Below are positions 1-10,628 of a DNA stretch of 64,000 bases, in pieces. The position numbers and the translations under genes are program-made. The stretch's first letter is position 1. Every line of letters begins with the position of its first letter. The DNA is from Mesorhizobium sp. Root102 (GTDB lineage Bacteria > Pseudomonadota > Alphaproteobacteria > Rhizobiales > Rhizobiaceae), in NCBI RefSeq assembly GCF_001425625.1, contig NZ_LMCP01000006.1, positions 62,001 through 126,000 of the forward strand, written 5' to 3'. The notes beneath the pieces are model-generated. The model was given only the letters and a program-made list of their open reading frames with translations. It did not search any database and had not been told where the DNA came from.

Positions 1-794
1 CCGAGGGCGCTGCTTCGCCGGCCGACGTCTTCCTGACAGAAAACTCGCCGGCCATGGTGCTGGTCGAGACGTCAGGCCTGTTCGCGCCGGTCGACGCCGA
101 CACGCTGGCACAGGTTCCCCAGGACTATCAGCCGATCAGCGGCAAATGGGTCGGCATCGCCGCGCGCAGCACGGTCTTTGCCTACAACAAGACCAAGCTG
201 ACTGCCGACCAGTTGCCCAAGTCGATGCTTGACCTCGCCGATCCGAGCTGGAAGGGCCGGTGGGCCGCCTCCCCCTCGGGCGCCGATTTCCAGGCCATCG
301 TCAGCGCGCTGCTCCAGCTCAAGGGGGAGGCCGCCACGGCGGACTGGCTGAAGGCGATGAGAACCAATTTCATCGCCTACAAGGGCAACAGCACGGTGAT
401 GAAGGCGGTCAATGCCGGCGAGATCGAAGGCGGCGTGATCTACCACTATTACTATTTCGGCGATCAGGCCAAGACAGGCGAAAACAGCAAGAATGTCGAG
501 CTGCACTATTTCAAGAACCAGGACCCGGGTGCCTTTGTCTCGATTTCCGGCGGCGGCGTGCTGGCCTCGAGCAAGCATCCGAAGGAAGCCCAGGCCTTCC
601 TGAAATGGGTTACCGGCAAGGGTGGCCAGGAGATCCTGAAGACCGGCGATTCCTTCGAATACGCGGTCGGCAAGGGTGCCGAGTCCAATCCGAAGCTGGT
701 GCCGCTGGCCGATCTGCAGGCGCCGAAGGTCGACGCAACGACATTGAATTCGAAGAAGGTCACCGACCTGATGACCGCAGCCGGCTTGCTTTAG
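1..794 (+). CDS. fbpA: Ferric-iron ABC transporter substrate-binding protein, 5'-truncated
   Basis: The periplasmic iron-binding subunit of an FbpABC/AfuA importer. It is cut by the window edge: the frame is open from base 3, upstream of the first internal ATG at 54, and reads SPADVFLTENSPAM, typical of the family interior, so the start and signal peptide lie outside. A tyrosine-rich segment (YHYYYFGDQ, bases 441-470) matches the place where FbpA proteins carry the Tyr pair that binds Fe(III). The C-terminal stretch AFLKWVTGKGGQEIL is typical of SBP family 1. The permease and ATPase genes follow on the same strand, which fits an iron operon. Fe(III) specificity is inferred from similarity. 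Confidence 0.88.
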   Translation, partial: EGAASPADVFLTENSPAMVLVETSGLFAPVDADTLAQVPQDYQPISGKWVGIAARSTVFAYNKTKLTADQLPKSMLDLADPSWKGRWAASPSGADFQAIVSALLQLKGEAATADWLKAMRTNFIAYKGNSTVMKAVNAGEIEGGVIYHYYYFGDQAKTGENSKNVELHYFKNQDPGAFVSISGGGVLASSKHPKEAQAFLKWVTGKGGQEILKTGDSFEYAVGKGAESNPKLVPLADLQAPKVDATTLNSKKVTDLMTAAGLL

Positions 795-824
795 TTGCCG
801 TTCGTCCTAAAAGGACAACCGACC

Positions 825-869
825 GCGCTCCCGCGGGGAATTCACTTTCCGCGGGAGTGCTTTGTTTTT
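825..869 (+). terminator. Hairpin plus T-run between fbpA and fbpB
   Basis: Arms 825-836 and 849-860 pair over 12 positions with one G-U, loop 12 bases, followed by a T-rich tract at 861-869. It lies 30 bases after the fbpA stop and 100 bases before fbpB. This is the usual form of an intrinsic terminator or 3'-end stabiliser that leaves the binding-protein message in excess over the membrane subunits. Confidence 0.75.
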
Positions 870-968
870 CGAGATTGCATTCGTCCATGACGACACGCTG
901 TGTTCCCGACCGCAATCGCGGTCCTTCAATAGCTGCCACCGGGCGGCAGCGGCGCGGCGCCTGAACTG

Positions 969-2549
969 ATGCAGTCCGCGGTCGATCTCGCGCCCTCGGG
1001 CCTGCCTTCGGACACAGGCCGAAGCACGCTGCGGCGCACGGCGCCATGGATAGTGATCGCAGCCGTCTTCGTTTCACTGCTGTCGCTGCTGCCGCTTGCC
1101 TTCATCATCTGGATCGCTGTGCAAACCGGCTGGGAAACCGTCTCGGCGCTGGTCTTTCGGCCGCGCGTCGGCGAGCTTCTGGTCAACACCGGCATGCTGG
1201 TGTTGCTGGCCGTGCCGATCGCCATCGTGCTGTCGGTTGCGCTGGCCTGGCTGACCGAGCGCAGCAATCTGCCTGGCGCCCGGCTCTGGTCCTGGCTGTG
1301 CGTGGCGCCGCTGGCCATCCCCGCTTTCGTGCACAGCTATGCGTGGATCACCATGGTGCCGCGGCTGCACGGTCTTTGGGCTGGCGTGCTGATTTCCGTC
1401 ATCGCCTATTTCCCGTTCCTCTATCTGACGGTGTCGGCGGCACTGCGCCGCCTCGATCCTGCCCTGGAGGACGCCGCGGCGGCGCTCGGCCTTGGACCCT
1501 GGCGTGTCTTCCTGCGTGTCGTGCTGCCACAACTGCGTCTCGCCATCTGCGGCGGCTCGCTGCTGGTCGGACTGCATCTGCTGGCCGAGTATGGCCTCTA
1601 TGTCTTCATCCGCTTCGATACCTTCACCACGGCGATCGTCGACCAGTTCCAGTCCACCTTCAACGGACCGGCAGCCAACATGCTGGCCGGCGTGCTGGTG
1701 AGCTGCTGCTTCGTGCTGCTCGGCATCGAAGTGCTCGTGCGCGGCGAGGAGCGCTATGCCCGCGTCGGCTCCGGCGCCGCGCGCTCTCAGCAGCGCACGC
1801 GTCTCGGTCGCGCCACCATCCCCAGCCTGTTGTTGCTCCTCGCCACCACACTGCTGGCCCTTGGCGTGCCGTTCGTCACCATCGGCCGCTGGCTTGTCGC
1901 CGGCGGCATGGAAGTCTGGCGCTTCGACGAGATTGGCCTGGCGCTCGGCCAGACGCTGTTCCTGGCGCTTGCCGGCGCGTTGCTGGCCACCGTTGCCGCC
2001 ATGCCGATGGCCTGGATCTCGATCCGCGCGCCGGGACCGCTGCAGCGCCTGCTGGAGAGTTGCAACTACATTGTCGGCTCGCTGCCCGGGGTCGTCATTG
2101 CGCTGGCGCTGGTCACCGTCACCGTGCGCATCGCGCTGCCGCTCTACCAGACCCTGTTCACCATCCTGGTTGCCTATGCGCTGATGTTCCTGCCGCGAGC
2201 CCTGGTCAGCCTGCGGGCGTCGATCGCCCAGGCGCCGGTCGAGCTCGAACGCGCCGCCTCGAGCCTCGGCCGGCCGCCGCTTAATGCGCTGTGGTCGACG
2301 ACGATCCGCCTTTCGGCGCCGGGTGCCGCGGCCGGCATGGCGCTGGTGGCGCTCGGCATCATGAACGAACTGACCGCGACCCAGATGCTGGCGCCGAACG
2401 GCACCCGCACGCTGGCGATGGCATTCTGGTCGTACAGCGGCGAGATTGATTATGCCTCGGCGGCGCCCTACGCCTTCATCATGGTGGCGATGTCGCTGCC
2501 CCTGACCTGGCTGCTCTATGTCCAGTCGAAACGGATGGCCGGACGATGA
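969..2549 (+). CDS. fbpB: Iron ABC transporter permease, two fused permease halves
   Basis: The inner-membrane channel of the ferric-iron importer. Its 526 residues have about twelve hydrophobic segments arranged as two BPD_transp_1 halves. Each half carries an EAA-type cytoplasmic loop that contacts the ATPase: residues about 167-190 ([14 protein letters not shown]...LPQ) and about 420-445 ([11 protein letters not shown]). A fused two-domain permease of this length is normal for FbpB. The start at 969 has no strong ribosome-binding site. The stop overlaps the fbpC start by 4 bases (ATGA), which suggests translational coupling. Confidence 0.9.
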   Translation: MQSAVDLAPSGLPSDTGRSTLRRTAPWIVIAAVFVSLLSLLPLAFIIWIAVQTGWETVSALVFRPRVGELLVNTGMLVLLAVPIAIVLSVALAWLTERSNLPGARLWSWLCVAPLAIPAFVHSYAWITMVPRLHGLWAGVLISVIAYFPFLYLTVSAALRRLDPALEDAAAALGLGPWRVFLRVVLPQLRLAICGGSLLVGLHLLAEYGLYVFIRFDTFTTAIVDQFQSTFNGPAANMLAGVLVSCCFVLLGIEVLVRGEERYARVGSGAARSQQRTRLGRATIPSLLLLLATTLLALGVPFVTIGRWLVAGGMEVWRFDEIGLALGQTLFLALAGALLATVAAMPMAWISIRAPGPLQRLLESCNYIVGSLPGVVIALALVTVTVRIALPLYQTLFTILVAYALMFLPRALVSLRASIAQAPVELERAASSLGRPPLNALWSTTIRLSAPGAAAGMALVALGIMNELTATQMLAPNGTRTLAMAFWSYSGEIDYASAAPYAFIMVAMSLPLTWLLYVQSKRMAGR

Positions 2550-3628
2550 GCTTTCTCGAAATCAGTGGCCTGCACAAGCATTACGGACCGGTGGCGGCAC
2601 TTGCCGGTGTCGATCTGAGTGTCGTCAGCGGCAGCCGCACCGCGATCGTCGGCCCGTCCGGCTGCGGCAAGACGACCTTGCTGCGGCTGATCGCCGGTTT
2701 CGAGGCGCCGGACCAGGGCCGCATCGCGCTCGACGGCGAAGTACTGGCCAATGGCGGCAATGCCGTGCCGGCGCACCGCCGCGGCATCGGCGTGGTGGCG
2801 CAGGACGGCGCCCTGTTTCCGCATCTGACCATCGGCGACAACATCGGTTTCGGCATCAGCCGCGGCGACGACAAGCGCTCCGAGCGCATCGTCGAACTCG
2901 CCTACATCGTCGGACTGGACAAGGCGATCCTCAAACGCCGCCCGCATGAGCTCTCCGGCGGCCAGCAGCAGCGTGTGGCGCTGGCCCGCGCCATGGCGAT
3001 GAAGCCCCGGCTGATGCTTCTCGACGAGCCGTTCTCGGCGCTGGACACCGGCCTGCGCGCCTCGATGCGCAAGGCGGTGGCGGAGCTTCTGGAAGCGGCC
3101 GGCATCACCACCATCCTGGTGACGCACGACCAGGCCGAGGCGCTGTCCTTCGCCAGCCAGGTGGCGGTGATGCGCGACGGCAAGTTCTCGCAGGTCGACA
3201 CGCCGCGCGAGCTCTATCTCAGACCCAGGGACAGGATGATCGCCGAGTTCCTCGGCGACGCCATCATCCTGCCGGCAAAGATATCGGGCGGTTTCGCCAA
3301 CTCGCCGCTCGGCCGCATCCCGGTCGACACCGCCGACAATCGCGACGTGGCCCGCATCATGCTGCGGCCCGAGCAGATCGCCCTGAAAAGAACGTCGCGC
3401 GAGGGGATGTCGGGCACGCCCGATATGCTGTTCGGCGAAGTGACGGAATCGGAATTCGGCGGCTCGATGTGCACGATCGCGGTGCGGCTCTTGAACAATG
3501 CCGATCCGCCCGATGCGGCCGCGATCGGCAACACGCCGCTGGTCCTGCGCAAACCGGGCATGGACACGCCAGCGGTCGGCGAGATCGTCCGGCTGACGGT
3601 ATCGGGGAAGGCGCATGTCTTCGCCTGA
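2546..3628 (+). CDS. fbpC: Iron ABC transporter ATP-binding protein
   Basis: The ATPase that powers the FbpAB importer. The 360 residues hold Walker A GPSGCGKT (36-43), a Q-loop near 86, the ABC signature LSGGQ (136-140), Walker B RLMLLDE (155-161) and the H-loop histidine at 194. A C-terminal TOBE-like extension follows. Length and order match FbpC/PotA-type subunits. It is the last gene of the operon; the next gene is convergent. Confidence 0.9.
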   Translation: MSFLEISGLHKHYGPVAALAGVDLSVVSGSRTAIVGPSGCGKTTLLRLIAGFEAPDQGRIALDGEVLANGGNAVPAHRRGIGVVAQDGALFPHLTIGDNIGFGISRGDDKRSERIVELAYIVGLDKAILKRRPHELSGGQQQRVALARAMAMKPRLMLLDEPFSALDTGLRASMRKAVAELLEAAGITTILVTHDQAEALSFASQVAVMRDGKFSQVDTPRELYLRPRDRMIAEFLGDAIILPAKISGGFANSPLGRIPVDTADNRDVARIMLRPEQIALKRTSREGMSGTPDMLFGEVTESEFGGSMCTIAVRLLNNADPPDAAAIGNTPLVLRKPGMDTPAVGEIVRLTVSGKAHVFA

Positions 3629-3675
3629 TTGATCGAAGGCGCTGCCACACCGCGCTTCAGCGCGGGGTGGTCGGC

Positions 3676-4485
3676 TCACGCCGTGAGGCGTTCGCCGGTT
3701 TCACTGGAATAGATCGGCCATTGTTCGAGAAAATCGCAGCCATGCACGACCACGTGCTCGTTGGCGCTGTCGATGAGGACGACCGCGTAGGAAGGCGGCG
3801 CCTGCTCGACAATCTCGCTCGATCTGTGGAGCGCGAGCTCGAACCTGGCATGCAGGCCGCGCTGCGCCGAGAACGGGATGCCGGCGACCGTGCCGGCAAT
3901 GTCGCGATGGACGTGGCCGAAGAAGATGTGGCGGACATTGCCATGGCGCCGCAGCAGGCCCAGCAGCCGTTCGGGCTGCTCAAGGGCCAGCGGATCGAGC
4001 TGCGGCAGGCCTAGCGCGACCGGCGGATGATGCATGAAGACATAGGCGGGCCCGCCGGCCGTCTCTTCGAGCCGGGCTTCGAGCCAGGCTAGCCGCCTGT
4101 CGCACAATTCGCCTTCGATGCGCCCTTCCGCCAGGCAGTCGAGAAACAGCAGCACCTCGTCGGCCGTTTGATGAGTAGACTGCACGAAGCCGTTCTCATC
4201 GACCGGAACCTCGGGAAAGGCTGCGACCAGATTGGCTCGCCGGTCGTGATTCCCCGGCAGCAGCCGCCAGGGCACCGACAGCGTGCTCAGGGCTGTCCTG
4301 AGATCGGCATAGCTTTCGGGCGCGCCGGTCTCGGTCAGGTCGCCGGTGAAGATGCAAAGTGCGGCATCGGCGTGATGCGCATTGATGTGCGCGATGCATG
4401 AAGCCAGCCGCTGATGCAGGTCGGCGCCATAGCGGCGCTCGCCTTGCCGGCCAAGGTGGATATCGGTGACCTGGATAATTTTCAT
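3676..4485 (-). CDS. GpdQ-like metallophosphoesterase, probable glycerophosphodiesterase
   Basis: A calcineurin-like phosphoesterase of 269 residues. The binuclear metal motifs are complete: D8-x-H10, D49 in TGDL, N79-H80-D in GNHD, H152-H153 in MHHPP, and H191-x-H193 in GHVH. The stretch HHPPVALGLPQLDPLALEQ resembles the same region of Enterobacter GpdQ, a glycerophosphodiesterase, more than it resembles CpdA cyclic-AMP phosphodiesterases. It lies 66 bases after ugpC on the same strand, so a role in releasing glycerol 3-phosphate from diesters brought in by Ugp is a reasonable inference. General CpdA-type activity is the alternative. Confidence 0.72.
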   Translation of the reverse strand: MKIIQVTDIHLGRQGERRYGADLHQRLASCIAHINAHHADAALCIFTGDLTETGAPESYADLRTALSTLSVPWRLLPGNHDRRANLVAAFPEVPVDENGFVQSTHQTADEVLLFLDCLAEGRIEGELCDRRLAWLEARLEETAGGPAYVFMHHPPVALGLPQLDPLALEQPERLLGLLRRHGNVRHIFFGHVHRDIAGTVAGIPFSAQRGLHARFELALHRSSEIVEQAPPSYAVVLIDSANEHVVVHGCDFLEQWPIYSSETGERLTA

Positions 4486-4551
4486 TGCGTGTTTCTTGGA
4501 TTTTCCGATGGCGCCTGCCCCGTCATCGACGACAATGGCTGGCTTCAGAAA

Positions 4552-5652
<1,101 letters not shown>

Positions 5653-5671
5653 CTTTCGTCTCCTTTCCAGG

Positions 5672-6586
5672 TCACTTTTCGGTGGCGATCAGGCCGCGCA
5701 CGAACCAGCGCTGCATGAGCACCACGACAATCAGGGGCGGCAGCATGACGATAAGGGTTCCGGCCATGGCGATGTTCCATTCCGGAATGCCGCCGACATT
5801 GGGGATGAGCTGCTTGAGTTCGGTGACCGCCGTCGCATGCGACTGGTCGGTGGTGATGAGCAGCGGCCACAGATACTGGTTCCACGCCCACAGGAACATG
5901 ATGGTCCCAAGTGCGGCCATGTTGTTGCGCGACAGCGGCAGCAGGATATCGACGAAGAAGCGCAGGGCGCCGGCGCCATCCATGCGCGCGGCCTCGGTCA
6001 GCTCATCCGGAACAGTCAGGAAGAACTGCCGGTACAGAAAAGTGCCGGTGGCGGTCGCGATCAGCGGCAGGATCAGCCCGGAATAGGAATTGAGCAGCCC
6101 GAGGCTGAGCGAAACCTGGACGCCCGACACTTTTTCGATCAGCCAGCTCAGACCGGTCACATCGAGGATGGCCTGATAGGGCGACAGCACGTTGGCGACA
6201 ACCGCGTAGGTCGGCACGATGCGCACTTCCAGCGGCAGCATCAGCGTTACGAAGATCAGCCAGAAGATGAAGGTGCGGCCGGGATAGCGGAAATAGACGA
6301 TCGAGAAGGCGGTCAGCGCCGAGATGATCACCTTGCCCGCCGCGACACCGGCGGCCATGATGAAACTGTTCAGAAGCTTGGGGCCGAGGTCGGCCGTCGT
6401 CCATGCCGTCTTGATGTTGAGCCAGAAGTCGCTGCCCGGCAGCAGCGACATCGGCACGTCGTTGACATCTTTGAGATTGTGCGACGCGGCGATGGCGACG
6501 ACCGCGAACGGTGCGATGCAAAGCACGAAGCCGACGAACAGGATTACATGCGTGAAGAAATTGAGGAACGGGGTGCGCTCTACCAT
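5672..6586 (-). CDS. ugpE: sn-Glycerol-3-phosphate ABC transporter permease UgpE
   Basis: One of two inner-membrane permeases of the Ugp importer. Six hydrophobic segments fit a MalG/UgpE-type protein, and the EAA loop reads [24 protein letters not shown] choose the ATG at 6586 ([11 protein letters not shown], 304 aa); an ATG at 6610 is in frame but lies inside the end of ugpA. The gap to ugpA is 7 bases, so the two are surely co-transcribed. Confidence 0.87.
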   Translation of the reverse strand: MVERTPFLNFFTHVILFVGFVLCIAPFAVVAIAASHNLKDVNDVPMSLLPGSDFWLNIKTAWTTADLGPKLLNSFIMAAGVAAGKVIISALTAFSIVYFRYPGRTFIFWLIFVTLMLPLEVRIVPTYAVVANVLSPYQAILDVTGLSWLIEKVSGVQVSLSLGLLNSYSGLILPLIATATGTFLYRQFFLTVPDELTEAARMDGAGALRFFVDILLPLSRNNMAALGTIMFLWAWNQYLWPLLITTDQSHATAVTELKQLIPNVGGIPEWNIAMAGTLIVMLPPLIVVVLMQRWFVRGLIATEK

Positions 6587-6593
6587 GTCAGCC

Positions 6594-7478
6594 TCACCTG
6601 TAGTGCACACGCCGCTCGATGAAGCGGAACTGGAAGATGGTCAGCACGACGATGAGCACCATCAGGATGATGCTCTGTGCGGCAGCACCCGAATAGTCGA
6701 GGCCTTTGAAGCCGTCGGAATAGATCTTATAGACCATCAGATTGGTGGCGTTCGCCGGTCCGCCCGAGGTCATGATGTCGACGATGCCGAAGGAATCCTG
6801 GAAGCTCTCGGTGATGTTGATGACCAGCAGGAAGAAGATCGTCGGTGTGATCAGCGGAAACTGGATGTCCCAGAAGCGCCTGATGACGCCGGAGCCGTCC
6901 ATCGCCGCCGCCTCGATCAGCGAACGCGGGATGGCCTGGAACGCGGCGAGGAAGAAGATGAAATTGTAGCCGACATATTTCCAGGAAAAGGCGATGATGA
7001 TCGAAGCCATGGCGTCAGTGCCGTCAAGGCCGGGATCCCAGAAGCCGGGCCAAACCTGGTTGACGACGGCCATGAAGCCGGCTTCCGGCGCCAAGATGAA
7101 GCGGAACGCCATGGCCAGCGCCGGCGCGGCGATGCCGTAGGGCCAGATCAGCACCACGCGGTAGAAGCGCGACCCGGTAAGTTGCCGATCGGTCAAGGCG
7201 GCCAGCACGAGGCCGACGAACATCGCAAGCCCGGTGCTGATGCCGGCAAAGACAAGACTGGCGGTGATCGAGTTCCAGTAGTCGGCGTTGGACAGGATCG
7301 AGCGGAAATTGTCGAGCCCGACCCAGATGTTGCCGCCGCCCCAGGGCTGCTGCAGCGTCAGCGACCAGTACACGGCCTGACCGGCGGGCCAGTAGAAGAA
7401 CGTGAAGATCAAGAGGAGTTGCGGCACCGCGAAAAGGATGCCGATCGTCCAGCTGCCAAAGGTAACGCGTTTTTCCAT
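6594..7478 (-). CDS. ugpA: sn-Glycerol-3-phosphate ABC transporter permease UgpA
   Basis: The partner permease of UgpE, of MalF/UgpA type, with about six membrane segments and an EAA loop (SLIEAAAMDGSGVIRRFWDIQFP) near residues 190-212. The start at 7478 (MEKRVTFGSW, 294 aa) is preferred over the in-frame ATG at 7499 because family members begin this way. A 175-base spacer containing a repeat-type hairpin separates it from ugpB, so part of the transcript may end there. Confidence 0.87.
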   Translation of the reverse strand: MEKRVTFGSWTIGILFAVPQLLLIFTFFYWPAGQAVYWSLTLQQPWGGGNIWVGLDNFRSILSNADYWNSITASLVFAGISTGLAMFVGLVLAALTDRQLTGSRFYRVVLIWPYGIAAPALAMAFRFILAPEAGFMAVVNQVWPGFWDPGLDGTDAMASIIIAFSWKYVGYNFIFFLAAFQAIPRSLIEAAAMDGSGVIRRFWDIQFPLITPTIFFLLVINITESFQDSFGIVDIMTSGGPANATNLMVYKIYSDGFKGLDYSGAAAQSIILMVLIVVLTIFQFRFIERRVHYR

Positions 7479-7548
7479 CGGTCCGCCGATGCCGCTCAAT
7501 GGCGGCTTAGAGCAAGATTAATAACGAAATGGCCGCCCGTCGACCCAA

Positions 7549-7615
7549 GCATGATCCCGAAAAGTGGAAACCCGTTTTAGCGGACAAACGGTTTCCGTTT
7601 GTCCAGAGATCATGC
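7549..7615. repeat. GATCATGC-bounded intergenic repeat (family R1), copy a
   Basis: A palindromic element bounded by gcatgatc and gatcatgc, with the internal core cccgaaaagtgg. Inside it, GGACAAACGG (7582-7591) pairs perfectly with CCGTTTGTCC (7595-7604). Related copies lie at 45859-45901 and 62309-62354. It sits in the ugpB-ugpA spacer, where the hairpin could stabilise or end the ugpB message. The family is common between genes in rhizobia. Confidence 0.75.
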
Positions 7616-7653
7616 TCGGAGAAGACCGGCGGGCGGCCACGCAAATTACGGGA

Positions 7654-9006
7654 TCAGGGCAGGGTCTTGCCCGGATAGGTCTGCTGGAAGCGGTCGAGGA
7701 TGGCGTCGCCATTCTTGACCAGCGTGTCGAGGCCTTCCTGGACGCTGACCTTGTTAGCGAAGATCGCCTGCATCTGCGTGCCGAACTCGGCGCGGATCTG
7801 GGTGAAATTGCCCAGCCGCACACCGCGGGTGATCTCGGTCGGCTCGGACGCGGTCAAGCTGGCGATCGCGATCTCACGGCCCTTGAAGGGCGCCTTGTCG
7901 TAGAAGCCGGTGGACTTCATGTAGTCGAAGCCCGACTTGGTCACCGGGATGTAGCCAGTGTTGGTCGACCAGAACAAAGCGGTCTTGGGGTCGTGGATAA
8001 AGTTGAGGAACGCTGCCGCGCCCTTGTATTCGGCATCCGACTTGCCCGAGAGGACCCACAGCGAAGCGCCGCCGACGAGCGAATTCTTGCGCTCTGTGCC
8101 GGCATAGACCGGTAGTTCGGCGACATCCCAGTTCATGCCTGCCTTCTGCGTCTTGCCGACGGTGCCGTGATCGCCGACCGAGGTCAGGATGACCTGGCAG
8201 GTGCCGGACGCGAAGGCCTGGACCATATCCTGGCCGAGATCCTTGGATTTGATCTTGATCAGGCCGGCATCATACCACTTCTTCAGATCGGTGACGTACT
8301 GGACGAACTTGGTCTTGTTGACTTCCAGACGGGCATCGGGGCCGTCATAGCCGTTGTTCTTGGTGGCGACCGGCTGATTGTGGAGGGCCGAGAACTGCTC
8401 CATCAGCTGCCAGCTTTCATTGGCAGAGATGTTGATCGCCATCGGGCATTCGTAGCCGGCGTCCTTCATCGCCTGGAGGTCGGCGCCGACATCTTCCCAG
8501 GTCTTCGGCGCTTGGGTCTTGCCGATCTTGGCGAAGGCATCCTTGTTCCAATACATTAGCGCCGTCGAGGAATTGAACGGGAAGGACAGCATCTCGCCCT
8601 TCGAGGTCGCATAGTAACGCGCGATGCCGGGGAAATAGTCGGCGTAGTCGATCTTGTAGCCGTTTTCTTCCATCAGCTTGTCGGCAGGCTTGTAGGCGCC
8701 CGACAGCATCATGGTGGCGGTGCCGACATCATAGACCTGAACGACGGCGGGCTGCTTGCCGGCGCGGAAGGCGGCGATCGTGTTCTGCAGCGTGGCGTCA
8801 TAATTGCCCTGGCTGGTGCAGACGACTTCATAGTCGGTCTGCGAGGCATTGAAATTCTTGCACAGCGTGTCGACGACGCGGGCCAGATCGCCCGAAAGGC
8901 CGAACCAGAAATCGAATTTTACCGGCTCTGCGACGGCAGGCATGGCAAGCGCGATGCTGAGCGCTCCTGCGGCAAGGGCAGCGAAGCCCCGCTTGATGAT
9001 GGTCAT
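7654..9006 (-). CDS. ugpB: sn-Glycerol-3-phosphate ABC transporter substrate-binding protein
   Basis: The periplasmic receptor of the Ugp importer, which takes up glycerol 3-phosphate and glycerophosphodiesters. The 450-residue protein starts with a Sec signal peptide (MTIIKRGFAALAAG..., cleavage expected after AMPAVA near residue 26). The mature part is an SBP family 1 receptor (FDFWFGLSGDLARVVDTLC at the N-terminus). It is first in the ugpBAEC order on the minus strand. In many bacteria ugp genes respond to phosphate limitation through PhoB; a weak candidate Pho box lies at 9069-9086. Confidence 0.88.
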   Translation of the reverse strand: MTIIKRGFAALAAGALSIALAMPAVAEPVKFDFWFGLSGDLARVVDTLCKNFNASQTDYEVVCTSQGNYDATLQNTIAAFRAGKQPAVVQVYDVGTATMMLSGAYKPADKLMEENGYKIDYADYFPGIARYYATSKGEMLSFPFNSSTALMYWNKDAFAKIGKTQAPKTWEDVGADLQAMKDAGYECPMAINISANESWQLMEQFSALHNQPVATKNNGYDGPDARLEVNKTKFVQYVTDLKKWYDAGLIKIKSKDLGQDMVQAFASGTCQVILTSVGDHGTVGKTQKAGMNWDVAELPVYAGTERKNSLVGGASLWVLSGKSDAEYKGAAAFLNFIHDPKTALFWSTNTGYIPVTKSGFDYMKSTGFYDKAPFKGREIAIASLTASEPTEITRGVRLGNFTQIRAEFGTQMQAIFANKVSVQEGLDTLVKNGDAILDRFQQTYPGKTLP

Positions 9007-9068
9007 GGTTTCTTCCCTCTTGAGTGGCTGTTGACAAGGGTCTTGCGCAAGTCCTTGGCCGCTCTCTT

Positions 9069-9086
9069 AGAGAAGGTATGTGACAG
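9069..9086 (-). promoter_or_regulatory. Candidate Pho box upstream of ugpB
   Basis: On the minus strand the bases read CTGTCAC-ATAC-CTTCTCT: one near-perfect half site of the CTGTCAT-N4-CTGTCAT Pho box and a degenerate second half (5 of 7). It ends 62 bases before the ugpB start. The spacing and position fit PhoB control of ugp, but the second half is poor and chance is possible. Confidence 0.35.
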
Positions 9087-9243
9087 TTCTGTTGTGGCCC
9101 TTCAGGCCTGTGGACAGCCCGTCTCTCCTCCCCTCCGGCGGTTGCGCCGGCATGAAGATGTCATGCCGGCGCTCCAGGTAGCTAGGGCGGCTGCCGCGGA
9201 CGTAAAGACCCTGAAGAACAGTCATGATTATCCGGCTAAAGGG

Positions 9244-9806
9244 ATGAATGAAATGCTGGCGCCACAGCTGACGCATGTTCCACTCGCTGAGCGCCAGGCC
9301 ATGCGCGACGAGCCGCGCGATAGCGCCACCCATCAGCGCCTGGCTGCCGCCACACCGGCACTTGGCCAGATCGAAATCGGCGGCAAGGCTTCACGCGAAA
9401 GCGCCGGCGAAACGCTCACCATCGTCGCCTTGAACGTCGAACGGCTGTGCCATGGCGATGCCATAGCGGCCACGCTTGCCGGCCGGGCTCCCGACGTCGT
9501 GCTGCTGTCCGAGGTCGACGAAGGCATGGCGCACTCAGGCAATGGCCATCCTTTGCGCGTCCTTGCCGACCGGCTCGGCCATGCCTTCGCCTATGGCGTT
9601 GAATCGTCGAGCTCGGCGGCGGCAACGAGGCTGAGCGGGCCGCAACCGGCGCGGTCCAGAATACAGAAGGCTTCCATGGCAACGCCGTGACCAGCGCCAT
9701 CCCGCTGCTTCGCCCTTTCCTGGTCCCCTCGACGCGGCGCCTCATCGAGGAATTCGGCGACCTGACCGGTGTCGTCGCCCAGCAAGGACGCCGCTCGGGT
9801 GCGTGA
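9244..9806 (+). pseudogene. Endonuclease/exonuclease/phosphatase family gene, frameshifted and truncated
   Basis: From the ATG at 9244 (or 9253) the frame reads MNEMLAPQLTHVPLAER, then an EEP-fold core start: TLTIVALNVERL with the metal-site N and E, and PDVVLLSEVDEG with the second metal-site region. At about 9605 the reading leaves the frame (GVESSSSAA). Shifting by one base restores a family-like sequence (VELGGGNEAERAATG, then GFHGNAVTSAIPLL), as if GAATTC had lost a T. After PFLVPSTRR the match ends; the frame stops at 9804-9806 and the catalytic C-terminal half is absent. The original function (a Mg-dependent phosphodiesterase or nuclease) is inferred from the fold motifs only. Confidence 0.68.
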
Positions 9807-9903
9807 CAGAAGCGTGCTGGCCTTCGCGCCCACGCCCGCGCTCGGTTTGAACAGAGCTTGATCGACCGAAAGGGCGTAGCGGTTTTGGGATAACGACGCG
9901 CTT

Positions 9904-10593
9904 TTAGAGGCTTTCCGGCTTGAGTGCCGTCTCGACCAAACGCCTGGCGTCCGGCCCCGACCATTCAGCCGGGCCGTTCATATGGGCGATCAGGCAGCCT
10001 TCGCCGTCGATCAGCATGGTGACGGGAAGGCCGAGCGCCAGGCCGCGCGTCTTGAGGTCATTGAACAGCGCCATCGTCGAATCCCGGTAGTAGCCGAGCG
10101 TCGTAACGCCGGTATCGTTGAGGAACTTCTTCGGCTTCACATCGTCGCCGGCATCGACATTGACGGCGACCACTTGAAAGGCCTCGCTGCCCTTTTCTTT
10201 CTGCAGTGCATCGAGCGCCGGCATTTCGGCACGGCACGGCGCGCACCATGTCGCCCACAGATTGAGCAACACCGTCTTGCCGGCATGATCGGCAAGCGTC
10301 ATCGGCTTGCCATCCGGGCCATTGAAGGCGAGGCTCTTCAAGGATTGCGGCGGATCGGCCGGCAAAAGTGCGGCGACCTCACCGGTGGCGGAGGCCGCGA
10401 CCTTCTTGGCGCGGTCGCTCTTGGCAGCGCAGGCGACGTCGTCCTTGCTCTCGCCGACGGCAGCTTGTGCCGGTGCATTGTTGCCAGACCGGCTCTCGCT
10501 GACATATACCGCGACCGCGCCGGCCAGCGCGCCCGCCGCCAAGGCGGCGAGGATCAGGCGCGGGGCCGGGAAGAATCTATTACCGTCTGTCAT
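9904..10593 (-). CDS. tlpA: TlpA-type membrane-anchored thiol:disulfide interchange protein
   Basis: A periplasmic thioredoxin-like reductase anchored by one N-terminal membrane segment (residues about 10-32). The redox centre is W116-CAPC-120, and the cis-proline region ([15 protein letters not shown]) is present. In rhizobia TlpA proteins reduce copper-site cysteines during cytochrome oxidase assembly; that role is carried over from the family. The start at 10593 (MTDGNRFF, 229 aa) is preferred to 10617. The gene is divergent from argH with only 35 bases between them, so the two promoters overlap. Confidence 0.85.
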   Translation of the reverse strand: MTDGNRFFPAPRLILAALAAGALAGAVAVYVSESRSGNNAPAQAAVGESKDDVACAAKSDRAKKVAASATGEVAALLPADPPQSLKSLAFNGPDGKPMTLADHAGKTVLLNLWATWCAPCRAEMPALDALQKEKGSEAFQVVAVNVDAGDDVKPKKFLNDTGVTTLGYYRDSTMALFNDLKTRGLALGLPVTMLIDGEGCLIAHMNGPAEWSGPDARRLVETALKPESL

Positions 10594-10628
10594 TTTCTCA
10601 AAACTGCTCCGAAGCACGGGTTATAGCC

